A DNA stretch of 64,000 nucleotides from NCBI GenBank assembly GCA_963580285.1, contig OY757010.1:210336138-210400137 (forward strand), read 5' to 3'. Made by a program: the position numbers and the translations under genes. This DNA comes from Lucinisca nassula. Its lineage: Eukaryota; Mollusca; Bivalvia; Lucinida; Lucinidae. Each line of letters starts with the position of its first letter. Position 1 is the stretch's first letter. The notes beneath the pieces are model-generated. The model had not been told where the DNA came from. It searched no databases and saw nothing but the letters and a program-made list of their open reading frames with translations. This document shows positions 22,685 through 32,659 of the stretch, piece after piece.

Positions 22685-23440
22685 AGGCCTCAGTCACACT
22701 GTCACGTACTGAACTACGTTAATTTTGCGCCGTTTTGTATGGAAGTCATACCTAGTAATACCTTCTAAGTAGAATAAAACTTAGCAAAACATATTAAGAC
22801 GTAGGATTTTGTTTGTTTGTTTGTTTTTTTGTTTTGGGTTTTACGGCCCTTTCAAGATTATTTCACTCATATCGAGCCGATCGTTAATCAGAGGTGGGCG
22901 AAAACCGGAGTACCCGGAGAAAAACCACTTGACCTTCCGTTGCAGAACTTGGCGTCTCACACGTGGCCCGAGCGAGGCTCGAACCTACGGCGGTGAGATA
23001 CCTAATGACTAAGAGTCAGCGCTCTTATCCACTAAGCCACGGAGGCCCGTTAAGACGTAGGAATGTAATATTTTGAGTATCTCCGGGCATATTGTTTTTC
23101 ACGTTTTTGTACGTATTAAATGCGTTTCGTCTATGTTTAAATACCTTTAACAACGTATTTTGGCAAGGAATACGCTACGTATATCGAAAGGACACTTTTG
23201 TTTTGAAAACAAACGTAGATGGTCGCATATGTAGCCATATATAGCCGTATGTACTACGTTTTCACTACATTTTACTACGATTATTGCCGCTTTGTTACGA
23301 TTTAAAATACGCAGTAAAACCTAGCCCTAACTACATGATAGTGAGATGTGGCGTACGAAGCCGTGTGTAATACTTTTACTACGTTTATTGCCGTTCTACT
23401 TTGTTTTGAAAAAACACGTAGTAAAACCTAGCCCTCGCCG
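22685..23440. mobile_element. Unclassified repeat carrying a SINE
   Basis: Its left part (CAGTCACACTGTCACGTAC) and right part (ACGTAGTAAAACCTAGCCC, seen twice, near 23307 and 23415) flank a SINE. Outside the SINE the sequence is rich in TACGT motifs. The ends show weak inverted similarity (GTCACACTG, CGCCGTGACC). Probably a miniature DNA element; low certainty. Confidence 0.4.
22794..23062 (-). mobile_element. tRNA-headed SINE with 13-bp TSD
   Basis: The TSD TTAAGACGTAGGA flanks it at 22794-22806 and 23050-23062. On the minus strand the head reads GGCTTAGTGGATAAGAGCGC (A box) and GTAGGTTCGAGCC (B box), then a body with TCTCCGGGTACTCCGG, then a tail of AAACAAAC repeats. The exact TSD shows retroposition. 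The body segment resembles conserved central domains of animal SINEs, but I cannot name the domain with certainty. A related fragment lies near 57950-58105. Confidence 0.88.
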
Positions 23441-23476
23441 TGACCTTACGCGTGGCTCATGACCGGTTTATTTGTT

Positions 23477-23723
23477 CATTACGAAAACATGCCTATACAA
23501 ATACATTGAACATTTTACCACCGAAAAATGAAAATTTTCGGATGAAATTGTTTTATTTTTTCTTATTTCTGCTCAAAACATAGATTATGGATACTCGTAG
23601 TACCCACAATCTATGTTCATGAGCAGAAATAAGCAAAGAATGTATACTCCTGCAAACTCCAGTTTTATTATATAAAAGTAGGCTTTAAGGGGGTCATAAT
23701 CATATAGGCATGTTTCCATGATG
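23477..23723. mobile_element. MITE-I copy with deleted hairpin centre
   Basis: Ends CATTACGAAAACATGCC and GGCATGTTTCCATGATG. Instead of the long core, the centre reads only TACTCGTAGTACC (near 23592), so the AACCGCCTC stem has been lost cleanly between its CTCG and GAGTACC arms. Confidence 0.75.
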
Positions 23724-24049
23724 TTTATGTGTTCATACATGTATGAATTCCAATGTGGAGTAGTTGTCTCGTTTTTGATAAACAATGTTCTAAATACAAG
23801 TTTTAGCACCTCATGGCAATGTGTTTGTTTTATACAAAGAAGTAAAATTAAATCCCCCAAAATCATCTGCCAAACATCTTTTCGCGAATCAATTATTCAC
23901 ACTATGCAATCAGGTAATAAAAATTGTATTGGCAGTCACTGGAACAACAAAAAAGAACAGTGCAGGACTTATTTCTGTCAACATATGAGAAACTACATAC
24001 TTTTCCATACTTATCTGAAAATAAATGATGACAGGTATGAGAGAATCTG

Positions 24050-24317
24050 GTCGCGATATTATAAAACTTTTTACCCCTTGAACCCCACTTCCATATAATA
24101 AAACTGGGGTTTACAGGGGTAAACCTTATTTTTCATATTTCTGCTCTTAAATATAGATTTAGGTACTCGTTAGAACCGCCTCATCGAGGCGGTTCTAACG
24201 AATACCCACAATCTATATTTTGAGCAGAAATAAGAAAAATATCACTTTTTATCTTAAAATGTTCATTTTTCGGCGATAAAGGTTACAATGTATTTGTATA
24301 GGCGTGTTGTCGTAATG
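24050..24317. mobile_element. MITE-I copy
   Basis: The centre at about 24165-24210 is the GTTAGAACCGCCTC palindrome with an ATCGAG loop region. The right end is GGCGTGTTGTCGTAATG; the left end is degenerate. Confidence 0.75.
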
Positions 24318-24809
24318 GTTAAGTTGTTCTCCGACCCACTGAGGGTCATCAAAACGCGTTTACTCGTAATTTGCCTGAAACTTTCCGAAAATGAGCACTA
24401 AATTCGACAAAATGACCATTCGACGAAAAATTCTGATGAAGTGTCGTGTAATTTAAATATGCTCTCAATATTCCTCCGAAATAGACAATAAAAACAGAGA
24501 TCGAAAACGTATCAAATGAGCTTCATTTCTTTCCCGAAATATTTTTTTAATTGTCAAAAATAATTATCCCTGAATTATTTCCATTACGTACGATGGTTTT
24601 GGTAGGAATCAGGATTATTCCATAAATGTCAACAGACGCTAAAATACATTTAGTAGCTATCAAAAGATCAGGTAACCTTGGTAACAGCTGTATATCAAAT
24701 GACTTGTGGCATGCGCCCGACAAAGCTCCTGATTAGCATATACATAGAATAAATACACTGTTAGTCTAGGCATGCTGTGGGAGTCAGAAAAAGGTATACT
24801 AGTGCTGGT
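24318..24809. other. No gene seen
   Basis: About 490 bp with no recognised coding, RNA or repeat feature. Confidence 0.4.
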
Positions 24810-25100
24810 TAAGGAGAATGGGAAAACCTTCAAGGGAGGCAACTCCTGCAAAAGTATTTTTGTCTCCCATCTCAATAAGGAATGAATTTGCTTCTGAGGA
24901 GCAAATACTTTCCTTTAAGAGTAGATCCATTTTTCAGTGGACCAGGGCTTATACAAAAACAAACAGGAAGTCCCAGAAATCCTTTTCAATGGGGTCCGCT
25001 CTTTAGAGAAATAATTCTTTCCTTTAGGAGTAGAGACCTTTTTCATGGCTTTTCAGTTTATACAGAACGTAACAAGCCTGAAAGCTTCTTTGTTTAAATG
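24810..25100. repeat. Dispersed repeat (GAGGCAACTCC family)
   Basis: It shares GGGAGGCAACTCCTGCAAAA, TCTGAGGAGCAAATAC and CCTTTAAGAGTAGA blocks with segments at 51440-51580 and 52690-52870, the former in inverse orientation. Type unknown, no coding content. Confidence 0.5.
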
Positions 25101-25223
25101 AATCGGGATATCCTTTCTTCAATTAATAATTTTAAGCAGGCATATAAAAATGTATACCCCTGCGACCCCAAGTTTTGTTTTCAGATAGGATCTGCGTGGC
25201 ACTGACTTTACGTAATGATTAAA

Positions 25224-25450
25224 ACTGGCAGTCTGTTTTTTTACGTCACCGTAAACACTATTTACGTTATTTTGTAGACGTTGCTTCCAATTTTGAAGGA
25301 CTTTTGATGAAATGACATTTCAAGACCTGCCGCCAAATAAACCGTAAGGGTTTTATGTAGGGACGGCCCAACTCGCACCACATTGCCTGGGTAGGCTTAG
25401 ACCCTGTTAAGCGATTTACCAGTACTCACGTGCGGCCCAGTTGACCAAAG
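25224..25450 (-). mobile_element. SINE-M copy (partial, diverged)
   Basis: Keeps GTAGACGTTGCTTCCAATTT and CCAGTACTCACGTGCGGCC but lacks the head end, which is on the right in this orientation. Confidence 0.65.
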
Positions 25451-25661
25451 ATTTCCTCATATAGACAAGGAATGCTATTACCGTGTCTGCAAATGCAATC
25501 TCCGTTGCTTAAAGGAGGAGGACCCCGCTCCCTTCAAGAGAATCCCGCTTACCATAAAGCAAACGGGATGTCATAAGAGTTGCCTCCGCTGTAAATGTAT
25601 GCTGTATGTCCATTCACATTAACATGGTCTATTGAACCCTTCATCGAAAGAATGTTAGTAA

Positions 25662-26505
25662 TAAAGTAGAAGTGGAGGCAATGATCAGGAATCGATACAA
25701 TTAACCCACAGCTCCCATCAGAGACACCAAAGGGAAAGAACACAAACATGAAACAACAGACCCTAATGGAAACATCAATAGCGGAAAGCCAAAAGGACAG
25801 TTACTTTCCCAAAAATGGCCATAAGGCTATCCAATATAAAACAAAATAAGCGACACAAAAACCCAAAGACAAACCATAACAAAAATAAACCGCGACAGAA
25901 GAACCGCCTTGGAACGATCAGCGGAAACGAATTCCACTGGGGGGGGGGGGGGGGGGGGCTTAAATCGATTTTACGTGGCAACAAATCTCGCCCTTACCTC
26001 CGTCGCGATTAAGACAAATAATTTGTTCAGTCCGCATGAAGGAACACAAAAATCAAACAACCACAAAGATGAAACAACGGTGAGGACTCGATAGCAAGAA
26101 ATCACTGAAATGCTGGAGCAAAAGAAAACCAACAGTTAGACTCCGATAGGCCCAACCAGAGACAGGGCATCAGGTACCAACCAACATAAGCCTTAACGTT
26201 GGAACCGTCATAGAATCAGAGACCTGACCCACCGGCATGCAATTAAAGAGGGAAGCAAAGTTGTCAACCGTGATTGGGTTAACTACCATGCATGCAGTCT
26301 GTCGTATAACATTTATGTTGTACCCAATCTTTTTATATCGAAGAATGATTTTACGAAATGGGGTGCTGAAGTCATTGCGGTTATATATTTTTCTGAATTT
26401 ATATACTAAGTCACCATAAAAATCGGGTTCCGACAGACCTTGTTGCAGAGGAGATTTAAGACCAATATTGAATTTTGAAATTAAATCAGAATGACGTCTT
26501 TCCGT
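25662..26505 (-). mobile_element. Penelope-like element, copy 5, 3' part
   Basis: From the 3' terminus (complement AAAGTAGAAGTGGAGGC near 25664) to the thumb region, which breaks at GACGTCT (26499-26505). It belongs to a subfamily whose 3' end has GCAATGATCAGGAATCG. A G-tract of about 20 bases sits at about 25939-25958, where copies 2 and 3 have six. The final coding block (VNPITVDNFASLFN) lies near 26230-26290. It continues at 26862-27520 beyond the insert. Confidence 0.8.
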
Positions 26506-26861
26506 GTGGCGGCCGTAAAACGTCTCCCCGTACATCAACCATAGTGCAGTTTTTATTTTACTTTTGGTCCTTTGAGATCATCGTGAATATTCTGAGAAAT
26601 CAGAAATAAATTATTTGTTTAGACTCATTCTTGACAGGTTTTTAGTTATTTGGACCCCATTTTGATTTATATCAGTCTTTGAATCGACTGCCTATTCGAA
26701 ATTCGCAAAATTGCAGTATGTTTCCTCTGGCTTTGTTTGCCGGATCATTACAGGGTCACTGATGAGGCTTTATTAGCCGAAACTACGTAGTATGGCCCAT
26801 CTTCTTTCTTATGAATGTTTTCATTGCTCTTAAAGGAACTCATTTTGGATTTTTATTTAAA
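26506..26861 (+). mobile_element. ~356-bp insert carrying a hammerhead ribozyme
   Basis: It interrupts the thumb region of PLE copy 5. Copies at 541-560, 18720-18740 and 43690-43710 read straight through the site (GTCTATAAAATTTTG). No coding frame. The only recognised content is the ribozyme at 26753-26798. The size fits one monomer of the animal 'retrozyme' type (hammerhead-bearing non-autonomous retroelements) or a truncated PLE terminal repeat from another family. The ribozyme strand is opposite to the host PLE's coding strand. No clear TSD. Confidence 0.6.
26753..26798 (+). ncRNA. Type I hammerhead self-cleaving ribozyme
   Basis: All core parts are present in order. Stem I left strand is GGGTCA (26753-26758). 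The core CTGATGA follows at 26759-26765. Stem II is GGCT (26766-26769) with AGCC (26775-26778) around a 5-base loop. GAA is at 26779-26781. Stem III is ACT (26782-26784) with AGT (26789-26791), extendable by one A-T pair. The cleavage-site base is A26792, giving a GUA triplet. Stem I right strand TGGCCC (26793-26798) pairs all six bases with GGGTCA, one G-U pair included. Cleavage is predicted after 26792. Open stem I with a very short stem III is the type I form known from Penelope-like elements and retrozymes. Activity is untested. Confidence 0.85.
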
Positions 26862-27520
26862 ATTTTGAAAAAGGCTTTACGTAGTTTATGGTACCGATAA
26901 CCCGGATTAAGAAGTTTAGCCGTTAAGAATTTATTACGAGTGTTGATGTCAGTTACATGACTACACACTCTAGCAAATCGAATTAATTGCGAAATATAAA
27001 CGCCATAGGATGGCGCACGAGGAACATCACCATCCAAAATAGGAAAATTTACAATCTCAAAATCAAAATCATCGCGTTTATCATAAATTTGCAAGAAACA
27101 AACCCATCTACAATAGATAGATGTAAATCCAAAAACGGGGCCTCTGTACCAGAAGAATTGCTTTATTCAACTGAAGTTCTTGGGGGTTAATTTGACTGAT
27201 CAAACCATCGAAATAGGTATTATCATTATTTAATAAATCATCCAAATATCTAGAAGTGGAGCTAAAAGCTTCAATGATTTCAGACTGGTTTTCAGCAGAA
27301 AGGGACACCATGAAGTCTCTCACATAACAGAACAAAAACAGATCAGCCACAAGTGGTGCGCAATTAGTGCCCATCGGAATACTCACAACATGTCTAAATA
27401 ACTTAGTACCAAATCTTATGTAAATATTGTCAAGTAGAAAGGTGAGAGCTTCACACACTTTCTGACATGACCATAAAATATAATTTTTATGTTCTTCTTT
27501 AAACCGTTCTTAGATTATAC
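26862..27520 (-). pseudogene. Penelope-type RT, copy 5, proximal part
   Basis: On the minus strand, from about 27500 down: KNYILWSCQKVCEALTFLLD, then RHVVSIPMGTNCAPL, SRYLDDLL (catalytic YxDD) and LQLNKA before a frameshift near 27145, then YDKRDDFDFEIVNF and YGVYISQLIRFARVC. It gives the furthest 5' RT sequence in the window. A stop near 27513 and the frameshift make it dead. The 3' remainder is at 25662-26505. Confidence 0.78.
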
Positions 27521-28044
27521 CACGTGTTTTGTTTATAACTACTGATTCAGTAATGAATTAACCGGAGACTAAGTGTCCGTGCCACCAAATTATTGAAGCA
27601 AACAATTCTCCCAAAGGCATGTATTCTTGTAACAGTAGCACAAACCGTGTGTTCATAATTGTTGAATTGTACCTTGTGATATACTGTCTATAGCAGATCA
27701 AAGGCAGCCCATAATAGGGTGATTAGTACTCCTGACTGAGGCATTGAGGGGGAAAGAAATAGTGTACACTCCAGTCAAAAGTTGGTAAACTATTGATTTT
27801 CTCCAGGGAGGCCCCTTACCTGTTGAAGAAAGGGGACTTCTCTACAGTTAGCAGTGAGAACTGCATAATACATATTGTGTAATGAAATGATAGTCCTAAA
27901 TAATCAAGAATAAATGCCTTTAATCTCGTGAAAAGGCCAGATATTTTATCCGCGTCGCTAAAATGCCGGCTTCTACAGCAAGGCAGTAGAATTGGTATTG
28001 CATTTCTCCTCCTTATCTCTTGACTTTGTCCCGAAATCACACAT
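27521..28044. other. No gene seen
   Basis: About 520 bp without recognised features. Confidence 0.4.
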
Positions 28045-28300
28045 GCCTAGGGCAGAGCCTTCGTACCACAATAAGAGCCCATATAGATTGGGCTGCATGC
28101 TGCTTCCACGCAGAGCTGAAACCGACCTCGCATGAGTATTAGTACAAGTAAACCGCTTTGAAGGTCTAAGCCTGCCCAGACAAAGGTGCGAGTCGGACCG
28201 CCCAAGCATATTCAATGTCGGGTAAACGTTCCACAAAACAGGAAGCAACGTCTGCAAAATGACTTAAATAGTGTGGACGGGGGCGTCAACCCTCATAAGA
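28045..28300 (+). mobile_element. SINE-M copy
   Basis: Has TGGGCTGCATGCTGCTTCC, CTAAGCCTGCCCAGAC and a degraded tail GACGGGGGCGTCAACCCTC. It lacks the middle AATAGGGTTTATA segment. Confidence 0.7.
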
Positions 28301-28707
28301 GCATTGTCTTCCATCCCACCGCCGCCGCGGGTCGTCCATGAAGTCAAGCAATCCACGCACTAACCGCGATGTCCTGCTTCACTTCGTGAAAAAGCAAACC
28401 GCTCTACCGGCGTCACTAAAAGAGGTGACTTCTACCACAAGGTGGTACACTTTACGCATATATTTTAATAGTTTGTACACAGGCTGATCTTATACACCGC
28501 TGTGCCTCCCATGGAATTTACACCCGTGTGCTAACATGGTTTCATTATTATCTGACACTAAAACTAACATATTCCAGTTGTTTCTTTAGGAACCAGTGAA
28601 TTTAAGACCACCTAAAATTAAGACATGTTGTGCTTTTAAAAGCACAGTTCGAAGGTTTTATGTACATTTTTGTGTTTTCTACATACCGTGTGCTCTAAGG
28701 AGAGATC
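28301..28707. other. No gene seen
   Basis: No recognised feature; one TTAAGACCACCT-like fragment near 28612 is related to the inverted repeat that follows. Confidence 0.4.
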
Positions 28708-28870
28708 ACCTTTGAGACTGTTCAAAATACCACTTTGAACAGTCGCAAAGGTGGTCTTAATATAGGAATTTTACTGTATTTTTCTAATGTTTAGCTCAAA
28801 TATAGATTGAGGATGCCCATTAAAACCAGCTCATTGTGGCGGTTCTAACGAGTACCAACAATCTATGTTT
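28708..28870. repeat. Inverted repeat plus MITE-I core relic
   Basis: 28708-28756: ACCTTTGAGACTGTTCAAA against TTTGAACAGTCGCAAAGGT. The same repeat type recurs at 52256-52319. 28798-28870: an eroded MITE-I core (GGCGGTTCTAACGAGTACC) running into a poly-T tract. Confidence 0.6.
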
Positions 28871-28934
28871 TTTTTTTTTTTTTTTTTTTTTGTTGTTGTT
28901 GTTGTTGTTGTTGTTGTTTTTTTTGTTGTTTTTT
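28868..28934 (+). repeat. Poly-T and GTT simple repeat
   Basis: About 23 T, then seven or more GTT units, then more T. It has replaced the right arm of the MITE-I relic. Confidence 0.9.
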
Positions 28935-29130
28935 TAGGAAAAAAAATAATGAATAGCACCGTCAACCCCGGTTTCCTTTCTATAAAGTAGGATATACGGG
29001 GAAGTTCATTACACAGATTTGTTAACCCTTATCTTGCTGAATATTTATTTAAGCCACACCCATTTCTGTCTATCAACCAATCAAATTACTTGATGTAATT
29101 TATTGCTACAAATTCATAAACTAAATGCCA

Positions 29131-29192
29131 AACAGTGTAGATCCTGATCAGATGGCTTCTTCAGAAGCCATCTGATCTGGATCTACACTGTT
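29131..29192. repeat. 62-bp hairpin (CAGTGTAG family)
   Basis: AACAGTGTAGATCC at 29131-29144 pairs with GGATCTACACTGTT at 29179-29192, and CAGATGGCTTCT pairs with AGAAGCCATCTG at the centre. Two opposed T bases are the main mismatches. It is the best copy of a family also seen near 17183, 17660, 30224, 37154, 41997 and 59205. Confidence 0.85.
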
Positions 29193-29543
29193 TCCAAAGA
29201 TAGGGGTTGTCGTGAACAGCAAGATAAGAGTTAGCCTGATAAAGTACTAATAAACGCCTTACCAACTGTGGCTTTTAATAGATCCGTGCTATTTCTTGAT
29301 TTTACTTCGAATTATCAACAATAAATAGTTTCCCTGTGCAACAAAATCCAATAAGCGTTTGCAATTTTCTCTCCGGCAACATCTTCTGTTTTCCATCAAT
29401 GTTATTGTAGTCCGGAGCGGGCCAAGAGTAGCTTGTATATATAAGATGTTTCGATTCTTATCATACCGATTGTCTTGTAAACCTTGATACAATCAGGAAA
29501 ATAATAAGGGTTTAAGCCAAGAACTATGAATTAAAATTATAAC
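29193..29543. other. No gene seen
   Basis: No recognised feature. Confidence 0.4.
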
Positions 29544-29696
29544 AACCCAGCAGGCACATGACGTAATTCTGACGTCACATCAACGTCGGTACAACGTCAT
29601 GGCCTTTATGCAACGTCACATCTACGTCGGTGCAACGTCATGACGTTGCATCGACGTTGATTTGACGTTGCCATAGCAACGTGTGCCTGCTTGGTT
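29544..29696. mobile_element. Miniature element full of ACGTCA/TGACGT sites
   Basis: The 15-bp ends AACCCAGCAGGCACA (29544-29558) and TGTGCCTGCTTGGTT (29682-29696) are inverted with one mismatch. The interior repeats GACGT with a full palindromic TGACGTCA at 29570-29577 and many AACGTCA or TGACGTTG half-sites. TGACGTCA is the known cAMP-response element consensus; whether it acts here is inference. Confidence 0.75.
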
Positions 29697-29754
29697 AATA
29701 CAGACACCAAGGCGATGTCGTGCTGGGGATAATTATTGTTTCTGCATTGAACAA

Positions 29755-29865
29755 GTGTGTATTTCATTGTTAGAATCGTCTATTTGAGACGATTCGCCTC
29801 ATCGAGGTGCGATTCGCCTCATCAAGGCGATTCTAACAAAACCCAGAACATATAATTCTAACAAG
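29755..29865. repeat. Hairpin with duplicated core
   Basis: TGTTAGAATCGTC at the left and GGCGATTCTAACA at the right bracket two GCGATTCGCCTCATC blocks. The stem resembles the MITE-I core but with AATCG in place of AACCG. Confidence 0.6.
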
Positions 29866-29879
29866 AAATAAAAAATATG

Positions 29880-30165
29880 CACCACGAAAATACGCCCTTA
29901 TAATTTTGACCCCCTTAAACCTACATTCATATAGTGGAACTGGAGCTGATAGGGGTATGCATTATTTTCTTATTTCTGCTCAAACACATAGATTGTGGGT
30001 ACTCTAGGTGGTTTTCCTGAATACTCACGTTCTATGTTTTGAGCAGAAATGGCGTGGCGGTTCTAAGAGTACCCATAATCAATGTTTTTGAGCAAAAATA
30101 TATAACATATGAGATTTCGTTTCTGTCTGACAAGTTGCAATTTTTGCGGTAAAATTTCCAAATTA
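29880..30165. mobile_element. MITE-I copy (rearranged)
   Basis: Left end ACCACGAAAATACGCCC, then CCCCTTAAACCTAC. The core is split by an extra arm copy: GATTGTGGGTACTC, GAGCAGAAATGG and GGCGGTTCTAAGAGTACCC occur out of the usual order. Right end not clear. Confidence 0.6.
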
Positions 30166-30221
30166 ATATATTTTAATTAATTTCCTTTAACCCATTTTGT
30201 ACCGGAAACCCCAAAACGGGT

Positions 30222-30295
30222 GCAAATAGTGCAGGCCCAGATCAGACGCCGCAGAACGAGGCGTCTGATCAAAATAAACACTGTTTGCAAAAAGT
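30222..30295. repeat. Hairpin (AGACGCC family)
   Basis: GATCAGACGCCGC and GAGGCGTCTGATC form the stem, within partly paired GCAAATAGTGCAGG and CACTGTTTGC arms. Confidence 0.7.
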
Positions 30296-30810
30296 TAAGC
30301 CAGCTTACAAACACATTTAGAAGAAAACACATCCTGACACCCCTAAATTTTGAAATGGACTCCCCCTATATATAAGGAGGGAGATTCCATTTGGTACCAA
30401 AGAGGTTAATTATCCTCATTACTTTTAATCTAACAAGTAAAAAATTGCTCCATGTTGGAGCAAAGGAGGAAGCGCTGCGGAAAACAACTTTTGTTACCTT
30501 TAATTTCTTTGAAAGATTTAATAATTTTGCATGTTTTTAAAGGGTTGGAACTAATACACGAGAAGAATTAGCCTTTTTCTTACTAATTCATTATAGTAAA
30601 GGTTTTCTAAGGCCATTCCCAAATGAGGGTAGTGCAAATAATCACCAGAGAAGGTGGAACAAGAGTATGAAACATCGCGAGCAGGTCATAAAGAGCATTT
30701 CGCCGCAATTAAGCAACCAAATACTTTAGGAATTTTGAATGACTTCAGAATTAGCTCTGTGAGATCTATCTATCACCATTCAATGACACATTACCTGATT
30801 GTTTGTTATT
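30296..30810. other. No gene seen
   Basis: No recognised feature; short open frames only. Confidence 0.4.
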
Positions 30811-32516
30811 ATCCCCTCGCAACAAAGTTGCAGTGGGGATATAGCATCGCTGCCGTGCGTCCGTGTGTGTGTGTCCTTGTGTCTGGAACATTGTGAACAG
30901 GATTGAAGACAAAACCATCATCGGAGAAGCATCAAACCTTCCACAAATGCTCCCCGTGGAGAGAGGATGAACACTGAAGATTTTCAAGACCAAGGGACAA
31001 ATGTCAAGGTCACAATGGACTTAACATTAAACACATTTTGAACAGAATAGAAGACAAAGCTATCATCATAGAAGACTCAAACCTTCCATAAATGTTTCCC
31101 ATGGAGAGAGGATGAATTATTTTGATATCAAGATCAAATGTCAAATGTCAAGATCACAATGGACTTGACATTAGAAACCTTGTGAACAAGCTAGAAGGCA
31201 AAGTTATCATCATAGAAACATCGAATCTGCCAAAAATGTTCCCCGTGGAGAGTGGATAAACACTATTGATTTTCAAGGTCAAGGGTCGAATGTCAAGGTG
31301 ATAATGGACTTGGCATTGAAACGTTCTGAACAGGATAGAAGACAAAACTATCAATATAGAAGCATCAAACCTTCCACAAATGGTACCCATGGAGAGAGGA
31401 TGAACCCTATTGATTTTCAAAGTCAAAGGTCAAATGCCAAGGTCACAATGGACTTGACATTCAAAATCTTGCGAACAGGATAGAAGACAAAACTAGTATC
31501 ATAGAAGCATCAAATCTTCCATAAATGTACCCCATGGAGAGAGGATGAACACTATTCATTTCAAGGTCAAAGGTCAAGGTCACAATGGACTTGACATTAA
31601 AAATATTGTGAACAGGATAGAAGACAAAGCTATTATAATAGAAGCATCAAGCATTCCGGAAATGTTCTCCATGGAAAGAAGATGAAGCCTGATGATTTTC
31701 AAAGTCAATGGCCAAAGGTCAAGGTTACAATCGATTTGAAATCAAGAGGTGGTGAACATTATTGATATTCAAGGTCAAGGGTCAATTCCACAAGGTTACA
31801 ATCGACTTGGAATCAAAAACATTGTGAACAGGGTAGAAGACATAGCAACCATGCCAGAAGCATAAAACCTTCCACAACTGTTCCCCATGGAGAGGGGGTG
31901 AACACTATTGATTTTCAAGGTCAAGTGTCAAGGGTCAATGCAACAATAGACTTGGCATTAAAACATTGTAAACAGGATAGAAGACAAAGCTATCATCATA
32001 GAAGCATCAATCTTCCACATTAGTCCCCATTGAGAGAAAATGAACCCTATTGATTTTCAAGGTCAAGAGTCAAATGCCAAAGTCATAATGAATTTGACAT
32101 TAAACTCCTTTTGAACAGGATAGAAGACAAGAGCTACCGTCATAGAATCACCAAACCTTCCATTAATGTTTCCCATAGAAAGGATGAGCCCTATTGATTT
32201 TCAAGGCCAAAGGTCAAGGTCACAATGGACTTGAAATTAAAACATTGAGAACAGGATAGAAGACAAAGCAATTATCTTTGAATCATCCGACCTTCCATAA
32301 ATGTTCCCCATGGAGAACAGATGCACCCTATTGATTTTCAAGTTCAATGGTCAAATATCAAGGTCACAATGGACTTGACATTAAAACCTTGTAAACAGGA
32401 TAGTAGACAAAGCTATCATCATAGTAGCACCAAAGGTAATCTTATAATGCTAAATAGGTCTAACATATTGAGATTGGATTTAGATGTTGATGAGTTGTAT
32501 GCGGTTGCGAGGGGAT
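30811..32516. mobile_element. Inverted-repeat element with ~143-bp tandem core
   Basis: Perfect 13-bp ends: ATCCCCTCGCAAC at 30811-30823 and GTTGCGAGGGGAT at 32504-32516. The left end also folds on itself (GCAAC AAA GTTGC, with GGGGAT beyond). About eleven units marked by GAACAGGATAGAAGACAAAG start near 30897, 31040, 31183, 31328, 31475, 31612, 31823, 31971, 32114, 32252 and 32394, mostly 137-148 bp apart. No coding content. Confidence 0.8.
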
Positions 32517-32659
32517 GCCTCGTTTCTTTTTATTTTCGTGAATATAATAATTTCTTCTTTCAAACGCATCGTATTATAAGCAACTCCTGCATGCAAAAGG
32601 AATGCATGAAATCCTTTTGCCGAACGCACAGTGCGAAAAACACTGCAGTATCATATGCT

